Assembly: GCA_018000295.1 (NCBI GenBank)
Contig: JAGNKE010000026.1
Location: forward strand, 1 to 35,474
DNA from: Alphaproteobacteria bacterium
GTDB taxonomy: Bacteria; Pseudomonadota; Alphaproteobacteria; Micavibrionales; Micavibrionaceae
Length of the DNA: 35,474 bases
Reading direction: 5' to 3'
The notes under the pieces were generated by a model, which saw only the letters and a list, made by a program, of their open reading frames with translations, was not told where the DNA came from and did no database searches. The position numbers and the translations under genes are program-made. Positions within the stretch are counted from its first letter, which is position 1. Each line of letters opens with the position of its first letter. Positions 6,975-14,600 of this stretch are shown here, in pieces.

Positions 6975-8012
6975 TATCGATAACCTAATGCCTCTTCTAA
7001 ATCTAATATTATCTGTTCAGCTATTTCTCTATCCGTAGGATCAGCATTAGGATTATTTTTGAGCCACTTTTTTAATTCCCTGATTGTATCATTAGCTTTC
7101 TGTGTATGCCATGCACCTCCCACAGGCAGACCTGTTCGAGCTTCCTCTCACAGCATCTGCTGTGCTACCGCTACCTACCGTAGCATTTTCCCTATAGTTT
7201 TTATCAATAGTCTCTTGTAATTTAGGATCTTTAGCTTGCGGCTTTGGCATATTGCGTCGCAATTGTTTTTTGTATTTCTCATAAGCAGCCACATTATCTG
7301 CAGCCTCTTCTAATACCTCTCCAGCCCCGCGCGCGTTTCTGACCCACCGCGCACCCGTTCCAATAAGTTTGATAACGCCCCCGACAAGTCCTGGTCCAAC
7401 GATCCAGAGCGTTTCACACGCGGCTTCCTCATCGGTGACGCCGCCCGTGCCGTTCCACCAGTTTGAATAAACATCGGCTATCCGCGCAATTTCATTAAGC
7501 AATATCTGTATGAAGATGCCGTTGATTCCAAGGTCGCGGGGGTTGATTGCAAACTCCAGCCCATCCCTGTCGATGGTGCTCAACGGGTTCTGCGCGGCGT
7601 AGCCGTAGGTGTTGAGGCCCGCGGCGAGGCCCAGCGGGTCGGAGGTGATGTAGCGTCCGGTTGTTGGGTCGTAGTATCGGTGCCAGTTGTAATGCAGACC
7701 TGTTTCGGCATCGAAGTACTGGCCGGGGAAGCGCAAATTGACCGTGGCGCTGCCCGTCGGCGCCTCCTTCCCGAAGGCTCCGCTGTCCCAGCTCCAGACC
7801 GTGCTGCCCCCCGCGTTCGTGGCGTAGCGGGCCGTCAGCAGGTGGTCGGTGTGCAGGTAGAGGATCGTCTCCGGGCTGCCCGCGTCGATCTGCGCGAGGG
7901 GCTCCCCGTTCGCATACACGTATTCGCGGATCAGAGCGCCGGAGTTGTTATATTCCCCCAGCAGCGCCCCGCCCGGGCCGTAGACATAATGAACCGTATT
8001 CCCCCCCGCCAC
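6974..8012 (-). pseudogene. Displaced RHS core plus toxin tip (GSGSTADAVR type), frameshifted
   Basis: From GTG 8012 the frame carries the RHS core (VYGPGGALLGEYNNSG to GYAAQNPLS), then a new tip. It is open to 7092 but loses homology after TVGSGSTADAVR. The continuation GGAWHTQKANDTIRELKKWL, then ALGYR and TAA at 6976-6974, lies in another frame. A 2-bp loss in the GA run at 7144-7150 (GAGAGG where GAGAGAGG would restore the frame) explains this. The repaired tip matches a recurrent C-terminal polymorphic-toxin family that I cannot name. Upstream of 8012 core homology extends to about 8027 without an obvious start site. The cassette is thus a silent, broken toxin with its immunity gene retained. 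Confidence 0.75.
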
Positions 8013-8036
8013 CTTCTTCGTGCGCGGATGAAAAGC

Positions 8037-8063
8037 AATTATTTACGGATTACAAGAACGAAA
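8037..8063. repeat. Cassette-joint motif, type 2, second copy
   Basis: Partner of 6498-6524 (25 of 27 identical). It lies between the stop of the TriTu-like immunity gene (8093) and the start of RHS core homology (about 8027). On the minus strand the motif reads TTTCGTTCTTGTAA followed within a few bases by GTAAATAATT. Confidence 0.6.
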
Positions 8064-8092
8064 AATTTAAAAATGAGGATTTTACCCAAGTT

Positions 8093-8386
8093 TTACATTT
8101 CAAGTAATTTTTTTAAAATAGTATTTTTTAGAAATTCTTTTAACTCAACCTCTGATAATAAAATTTTTTCTTCCAAAATAACATTTTTACCTGTTGCACA
8201 CGATATAAAGTGAAATTCATAATTGTTAGAAGGCCAAAAAGTTATGCTTCCAATAAATTCTTTAGAATCTATATTTAAACTATAACTATCGGATATTTTA
8301 CCTTCTACATAATTAACTTTTAAATTTGAAGCTGGCACAAATTCCATATTATCTTTTATTATTTTTTCTAAATTTTTTGCTTCCAT
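8093..8386 (-). CDS. TriTu-like immunity protein
   Basis: A 97-aa AT-rich protein. The central block GSITFWPSNNYEFHFISCATGKNV, then LSEVELKEFL, fits my recollection of the TriTu immunity family, which protects against EF-Tu-modifying TreTu toxins. It begins 4 bp after the stop of the TreTu-like tip (TAA at 8393-8391, ATG at 8386-8384), as expected for a cognate pair. The toxin gene upstream is frameshifted, but this gene is intact. Confidence 0.6.
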   Translation of the reverse strand: MEAKNLEKIIKDNMEFVPASNLKVNYVEGKISDSYSLNIDSKEFIGSITFWPSNNYEFHFISCATGKNVILEEKILLSEVELKEFLKNTILKKLLEM

Positions 8387-8390
8387 GATC

Positions 8391-9412
8391 TTACTCTTTT
8401 ACTTCTATCGCTTTTATGTTTGTTACTTTTGGCATGCTATAATCTCTAGGATCACGGCCAGGCACACGAGCATCTGGACTATTTGGCCCTGGAATTCTTC
8501 CAGTGCCCTGAGAATGCGGCAAAATTCTCTCCTTAGGCACATCAAACTCCACATATATATCGCCTTTCTTAGCGCCCTTATATGTTTTTGCACTGGGTGG
8601 ATAGGAAACGCGAGTTTGACCGCCACCGCCCTCTTGTAAAACACCGGTATTTTTCATTTGTTCATATTCTTTTGGATTCATCCAGCGACCAACTGTTTCC
8701 GTCGCGTCATCCGCGCCTCTGGCGATATCGTCGCCGCTTTTGCCCATGGAGCGAGCAATATCGTCGGCAACGTTCTTTCCGATATTTCTGGCCCACGCGT
8801 TGAACGCACGCATCGCTTTGGCCATCCCGTGCAGCGCCAGCGGCAAGCCCCAGTCCCACGCCGCGTGGCACGCGGCCTCCTGCCACTTCATGTCGCCCTG
8901 CGCCACATCGACAATATTGGCAATCGTCTGCACGATTGCCACGCCCGTAAACCACGCGGCGGCGGAGTGCAGGCCGATCAGGATAATCGGCAGAATCTGC
9001 CCGTCGGGGGATCGTAGAGGGAGAGCGGATTCTGCGCCGCATACCCATATGTATTCAATCCTGCCGCCAATCCGAGCGGGTCGCTTGTGATGTATCTTCC
9101 GGTCGCGGGGTCGTAGTATCGGTGCCAGTTGTAATGCAGACCTGTTTCGGCATCGAAGTACTGGCCGGGGAAGCGCAAATTGACCGTGGCGCTGCCCGTC
9201 GGCGCCTCCTTCCCGAAGGCTCCGCTGTCCCAGCTCCAGACCGTGCTGCCCCCCGCGTTCGTGGCATAGCGGGCGGTCAGCAGATGGTCCGTGTGCAGAT
9301 AGAGAATGCTCTCCGTCCCGCCGGGCTTGTCGATCTGCGCCAGAGGTTCGCCGTTGACGTGGATATATTCGCGGATCAAGGCACCGGAGTTATTGTATTC
9401 CCCGATCAACAC
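8391..9412 (-). pseudogene. Displaced RHS core plus TreTu-like ADP-ribosyltransferase tip, frameshifted
   Basis: Core homology begins abruptly at about 9417 (GVLIGEYNNSG) and runs to AAQNPLSLYDP. There a run of five C (plus-strand G at 9006-9010) replaces the three expected, and the frame ends at 8978. Reading on with 2 bp removed gives DGQILPIILIGLHSAAAWF, then the frame that stays open from 8942 to 8391. The tip contains VGRWMNPKEYEQM, QEGGGGQTRVSYPP, GDIYVEFDVP and GRIPGPNSPDA, the pattern of the TreTu toxin family, whose Salmonella member ADP-ribosylates EF-Tu. The toxin domain itself is uninterrupted, so a 2-bp change would restore it. A sequencing error is possible. Confidence 0.78.
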
Positions 9413-9416
9413 CCCG

Positions 9417-9461
9417 CTAAAGAGGTGGCATCAAAAAAGCAGATGAACGATCTTCAAGAAC
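9417..9461 (-). repeat. Cassette-joint motif, type 1, copy at the TreTu cassette
   Basis: This 45-bp stretch aligns without gaps to 11146-11190 (32 of 45 identical). On the minus strand both read in one frame to an aligned stop: here LEDRSSAFLMPPL then TAG, there PEYLPSAFLISGL then TAA. RHS core homology follows within a few bases. It looks like the conserved C-terminus of a gene that once preceded each core fragment. Confidence 0.55.
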
Positions 9462-9534
9462 GGATTAAAAATATCTTGCGTCTGTCTTTAACAATAAACC
9501 CAAAAACATCAAACTTCTAAAAAGCGGTATCCTG

Positions 9535-10080
9535 TTATTCCCGCACAGCTTCGAAGTCGATTTCCTTAAATTCTTTTTCCAGTGTTTTCTTGAGCTTTTC
9601 ACCCACTATAGTTAGAGATTTTTTCGCTTTACCACTTCCAAACTCAATATCTGTTCTATACCAACTATCAGCTTGTACAGCTTTTATGTTTTTTAAAAAC
9701 GCCGGTGTAGCGCCAACGATATACTGATAATTTCCGCATTGACTACAAAGTTTTTCAAACCGAGTCTTTCTCTTTTCGACATCAAATTCGACAATATTGT
9801 AGCAAACAGGAAGAAAAAACTGAGGAGATTCATTTACTCTCTTAAACTCTAAGCCTTCAACTTTTAATTTCTCTAAAAATATTTTAGCTTTTTCAGAAAT
9901 TAAACGCCGCCCATCATAACAAGCAAAAAAATCATACTTAGGTTTCCTAACATCCATTGATTTAGGATAGTAAGGTTCTTTGCCAATATAGCTTTCGCAT
10001 TTAGGACAGAACAGAGATGGGTCAGCATTCTCGAAATAATGACAACCTCCGTCAGGAGCGTGTAGAGTAAAAGCAGTCAC
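9535..10080 (-). CDS. Zinc-ribbon immunity protein for the GHH nuclease cassette
   Basis: A 181-aa protein that starts at GTG 10080, overlapping the toxin stop (TAGTG). Two CxxC pairs, CPKC at residues 25-28 and CSQC at 112-115, suggest a structural zinc site. There is no signal peptide. Proteins of this build (HYF.NAD, then CPKC, then paired C-terminal CxxC) occur as immunity proteins beside RHS toxins. Position and coupling make it the partner of the GHH-type nuclease; the pairing is inferred. Confidence 0.7.
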   Translation of the reverse strand: MTAFTLHAPDGGCHYFENADPSLFCPKCESYIGKEPYYPKSMDVRKPKYDFFACYDGRRLISEKAKIFLEKLKVEGLEFKRVNESPQFFLPVCYNIVEFDVEKRKTRFEKLCSQCGNYQYIVGATPAFLKNIKAVQADSWYRTDIEFGSGKAKKSLTIVGEKLKKTLEKEFKEIDFEAVRE

Positions 10081-11129
10081 TACCTTAACCCTGGATGCTG
10101 ATTAAAGAAGTCTTCCGCAGCTTGCCTGTACTTAGCCCCTGGTCCTTTGTAAAATTCTGCCATAGCTTCTAACAACTGTTCGCGAGTAAAGTTTTCTCGG
10201 ATTTTTTCTCCGCTATTCCCTCGCTTAGGGCGCATACTATTCCCCATATCGTCAAGCTTTTTCTCTAGAAACTCGTACATTTCTTTATGTAGCTTCTTGT
10301 GTATTAACTTGGCCATATCAGTTAATTTTTGCTTACGATTACCACCTATAAATTCAGGGTCTGAATGATGTCCCTCTTGCCTACCAAAAAGCTTTCTTAC
10401 AGATTTTGTAAGGCTCTCAACCGCCTCTTCGGAGACCTCCTCAACAATCTCCTCCGCAATATTTTTTACGGCTTTTCCCCTCCCTCCGGGTCCGATGGTC
10501 ATGAGAATGACCGCCGCTGCCGAAAGTGAATCGCCCGCCTTGGTAATGTTCGAGCGGCCGGAATCCGCCATATTGCATACCCAGCCCCACCAGGCATCGT
10601 TGGCGTCCGCTATATCCTGCGGTGTGGGGATGAATATCCCGGCAATGCCCTGAACCCAGTCCCAAACAGAAGTTAACCCATCCCGATCCACGAAACTCAG
10701 CGGGTTCTGGGCGGCGTAGCCGTAAGTGTTGAGGCCAGCGGCGAGGCCCAAGGGATCGCTCGTGATATACCGCCCGGTCGTCGGGTCGTAATACCGGTGC
10801 CAGTTGTAGTGGAGGCCTGTCTCCGAATCGTAATACTGGCCGGGGAAGCGCAGGTTGACGGTCGCCGATCCGATCGGCGCCTCCTTCCCGAAGGCGCCGC
10901 TGTCCCAGCTCCAGACCGTGCTGCCCCCCGCGTTCGTGGCGTAGCGGGCCGTCAGCAAATGGTCCGTGTGCAGATAGAGGATGGTTTCAGGACTTCCAGC
11001 GTCGATCTGCGCCAGCGGCTCCCCGTTCGCATAGACGTATTCGCGGATCAGATTGCCGGAGCCGTTATACTCCCCGATCAGCGCCCCGCCGGGACCGTAG
11101 ACATAATGGGTGGTATTGCCCCCGGCCAC
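10080..11129 (-). CDS. Displaced RHS core with GHH-type nuclease tip (intact)
   Basis: A 349-aa open frame from GTG 11129 (annotated start is formal; core homology reaches upstream to about 11144, and no clear ribosome-binding site is seen). Residues 1 to ~145 repeat the RHS core nearly exactly, ending GYAAQNPLSFVDRDG. The tip ends in a nuclease of the GHH type in the HNH/Endonuclease VII group: GRQEGHHSDPEFIGG (GHH at 253-255), then LTDMAKLIHKKLH. This is the only displaced toxin here without a frameshift. It lacks a signal peptide and most of the RHS shell, so it is probably a reserve tip that must recombine onto the full gene to be delivered. Confidence 0.8.
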   Translation of the reverse strand: MAGGNTTHYVYGPGGALIGEYNGSGNLIREYVYANGEPLAQIDAGSPETILYLHTDHLLTARYATNAGGSTVWSWDSGAFGKEAPIGSATVNLRFPGQYYDSETGLHYNWHRYYDPTTGRYITSDPLGLAAGLNTYGYAAQNPLSFVDRDGLTSVWDWVQGIAGIFIPTPQDIADANDAWWGWVCNMADSGRSNITKAGDSLSAAAVILMTIGPGGRGKAVKNIAEEIVEEVSEEAVESLTKSVRKLFGRQEGHHSDPEFIGGNRKQKLTDMAKLIHKKLHKEMYEFLEKKLDDMGNSMRPKRGNSGEKIRENFTREQLLEAMAEFYKGPGAKYRQAAEDFFNQHPGLR

Positions 11130-11145
11130 CTTCTTGGTGCGTTGG

Positions 11146-11190
11146 TTAAAGCCCCGAAATCAAAAAAGCAGATGGAAGATATTCAGGAGT
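11146..11190 (-). repeat. Cassette-joint motif, type 1, copy at the GHH cassette
   Basis: Aligned partner of 9417-9461. It lies between the stop of the EndoU immunity gene (11193) and the first RHS core codons (NQRTKK) of the GHH cassette. The minus-strand reading PEYLPSAFLISGL ends in TAA immediately before core homology. Confidence 0.55.
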
Positions 11191-11192
11191 AT

Positions 11193-11678
11193 TTAGTGAG
11201 TCGTGATATCTTTAAAAGAATTTATAGATTCTTTTAATTTATCCAAATCTTTCGATATGTAATTACGCTCTTCACAGGCACAAACGATATTTTGAGCAGT
11301 TTTCAATAATTCAGAACAAAGTACACTAAAATCAACGTTTCGGACAAACTCAGTCTCTTCCTTAACAAGATCAATGCTTCCAAGATCAGATTTTTCATTG
11401 ATGCAAACGCACTCAACTTCTGATTCTGTGATTCTATTTATACGAATTAAATGGGGACCATCCATAAATCTAAGTTCCGCAATATCTAAATTTTTGGCAA
11501 TCATTTTAAAAAGAGAATTAAGCCACCAAGAAATTATTATAATTATAAAGTCAGACCAACCTAAACTTGGAAATTGTGAGTCTCTAAAGTCGAAATAAAC
11601 TACACCGACTTCTGGACTGGACTCAGCAAAAGCATCTAGGTCAACTTGAATATGAATTTTACTTAAGGTATTGGCCAT
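11193..11678 (-). CDS. Immunity protein for the EndoU-type RHS toxin
   Basis: About 161 aa from MANTLSKIHI (11678). I prefer this start because it overlaps the RHS stop by only 16 bp; the frame is open to 11714. The block FPSLGWSDFIIIIISWWLNS, followed by LRFMDGPHLIRI, belongs to a recurrent but poorly studied family encoded after polymorphic toxins. There is no signal peptide, so it would act in the cytoplasm, where an RNase toxin would act. The base composition is AT-rich, unlike the GC-rich RHS core. Confidence 0.7.
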   Translation of the reverse strand: MANTLSKIHIQVDLDAFAESSPEVGVVYFDFRDSQFPSLGWSDFIIIIISWWLNSLFKMIAKNLDIAELRFMDGPHLIRINRITESEVECVCINEKSDLGSIDLVKEETEFVRNVDFSVLCSELLKTAQNIVCACEERNYISKDLDKLKESINSFKDITTH

Positions 11679-14600
11679 GCACCTTCTATTATACCTGTTC
11701 CAGTATCTATCCATATATCAATAACCGTTCCATCGCTGCTTATTCCCCTTACTCGAACTTGAGTACCCTGCGTCTCCATTCTTTTGCCATTTTTATAAGC
11801 CTCCCTGATAGCCTTCTCTATCTGTTTAGGACTCATCCATTCAGGAAATAATGTTTTATTATTGCCAGGAACAAGGCGGGTTCCTCCTCGTTTATGACCA
11901 GACAAAATATGCTCCATTTTTATTTCTTTTACTTTAGGAAGATTGGCGCTCTTAGGACGCCCTCGATTCCAATCAAAGCTACCACTCTCATCCTCAATAT
12001 ACTCTTTGATTGCTCTTGTGATTTTTGGGGCAAGTCTAGCGCCCGCTTGGGCTACAATGCCCGTAATCGCTCTGACTGCCGCAGCCTCCACAACCCATGC
12101 GGAACCATAGCCGATAGCCAAGTCGAGCAGCATCTGCGGCCCGAGGAGATTGGCAAGGTCACAGAACGGAGTATCGCTGTTGAGGGCGTTCTGTATTCCA
12201 TCCCAGTTGTTGTAGATTGTGATACCCCACAGAATTGCGGTAATTCCGGCCCCAACCCACCAGATCGCCTTCCCATCCGGGTCATAGGCACTGAGCGGGT
12301 TTTGGGCGGCGTAGCCGTAGGTGTTGAGGCCGGCGGCCAACCCTATCGGGTCGGAGGTGATGTACCGCCCCGTGGCGGGGTCGTAATACCGGTGCCAGTT
12401 ATAGTGGAGGCCCGTCTCGGCATCGAAATACTGGCCGGGGAAGCGGAGATTGACGGTGGCGCTGCCCGTCGGGGTTTCCTTGCCGAACGCGCCGGACTCC
12501 CAGCTCCACACCGTGCTGCCCGCCGCGTTCGTGGCGTACCGCGCCGTCAGCAGATGGTCGGTGTGCAGATAGAGGATCGATTCGCTCGCCCCCGGCTTGT
12601 CGATCTGCGCCAGCGGTTCGCCGTTGGCGTGGATATACTCGCGGATCAGGACGCCGGAGCCGTTATATTCCCCGATCAACGCCCCGCCGGGGCCATAGAC
12701 ATAATGCGTCGTGTTCCCGCCCGCAACCTTCTTCGTGCGCTGGTTATAGGCGTTATACCTATAGGTTCCCACTGTGACGCCCGAAAGCTTGGCCTCCTTC
12801 ATCTGCGCGGCCGCGTTGTAGACGAAGGCTTGCGGCCCCTTCTGGGTCACGTTGCCCATCGCATCATAGCTGTAGGAGGTGCCGCCGACGCTGGAGAGCT
12901 TGCTGCTCCCCGCCGGATAGGTATAGGCGGTGGGGGTGGCATTCACGGTTTCCGACAGGCGGTTGCCGATGGGATCATAGGCCCACGCGGTCGTCGTCAT
13001 CCCGAAGATTTCCTCGGTGATGCGGTTCATCGCATCGTAATCGTAGGTGTGCGAACCCTTGGTCAGGATATTGCCGTTAGCATCGTAGGTGTAGCTCTCG
13101 GAGAACACCCCGCCCACCGACCGCGCTGTCAGCCGGTAATCCTGATCAAAAGTGGCGGAAAGCGTCTTGCCGTTGCCATAGGTCAGGCCCGTGACCGGGC
13201 CGAAGGGGAGATACGCGATGGAGGAGGCGATATTGACCGCCGAGCCGTTCACCGGAGCCGAAACCCCCGTCACCTGCCCGTTCGTATTGCGGGTATAGGT
13301 GGCCTGACGCCCCGAAGGATAGGTGATTTTTTTCAGAAGCCCCGCAAGGTCGTATTCGTAACCCGTGGTGAAGGTCAGGCCGCCGCGCACCTCCTTGACC
13401 TCGATCAGCTGGCCCAGCGCGTTGTATTTATAATCCGTGGTGCCGGAGGGATCGACCGTGCGGCACAGCTCACCCTTCGAGGGGCCGCAAGCCCCCGGCA
13501 CCGGGTTGTCGTCATAGCTCAGCGTGACATTGAGGGTGGAGTCGGAGGGGTACGCAACGGTCAGGAGGCGATTGAGCGCGTCATAGGTGTAATTCGTGAC
13601 CACGCCCCGCGAATCGGTCATCTGCGTGACGTCTCCGGCCTTATTGTAAACGAAGCTGGCCGTGCCCGTGTCGGGGCTCACGAGCTGCGTGGCGTCCCCG
13701 AAGGCGTTATAGGTGTAGTCCGTGTCGTTGGTGCGCGGATCCTCGATCTTCGTGGTCTGGTCGAGCTGGTTGATCGAAGCGTTGGTCACGCCGCTGATCG
13801 GGTCGGTGGAGCCCACCAGCCGCTGCAGCGCATCGAACGCATAGGTCGTCTGGTTGTTGTTGGCGTCGGTGAAGGAGGTCAGGTTGCTGTTTTTATCGTA
13901 GGCGAAGTCCCACTCCTGCGCCCCCGCCCCGATATGCTTGAGAATGCGCGCCATTTCATCGAAGGTCTGGGTGTACTGGAATTTGAGCGTATTGCCGGGA
14001 TCCTTGCGCTCTTCCTTGGTCACGTTCCCGGCATTGTTCAGCGTGAAATTGCTGCTGTTGCCCAGCGAATCGGTGATGGTCGTGAGGCGGCGGGCATTAT
14101 CGTAGGTAAAGCCCATGGTCGTGGCGTTCGGCAACTGCATCGCCGTGATATCGCCCGCAAAATTATAGGTCAGGGTCGTGACCGCCTGCAGCGGCGTTCC
14201 CACCGCCGCGGTAATGGTCTGCACCCGCCCGTTGGAATCATACGTCAGGTTGGTCTGGACGTTGTTCGCATCCAGAACCGTCGTGGGTCGGCCCGCCGCA
14301 TCCCGCGCCGTGATCTGGGTCTCCTGATTGAGCGCGTTGGTGATCTTGGTCAGGTTATAGTTGGCGTCATAAGTGAAAGTGGTCTTGTCGGTCACATCCG
14401 TGCGCGGCCCGTCGATCTCCTTCAAACGGCCAAGGATGGTATTGCCCGACGGATCGGTCCCGTTCGCCCAGTAGGTCAAATTCCAGATGCGGGTCTCACT
14501 GGTGTTTGTGTCGGTAGCGGTAATCTTGGTCAGACGCCCGGACGCATCGTAATCGTAATCCATGCTGAGATCATCCAGCGTCACCACGTTCGGCAGGGCG

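Noticed and set aside
7680..8213. Plus-strand frames over the RHS core copies (also 9122-9520 and 10797-11237) that look alike
   Set aside because: Their similarity is inherited from the repeated core on the other strand; there is no independent start site or composition.
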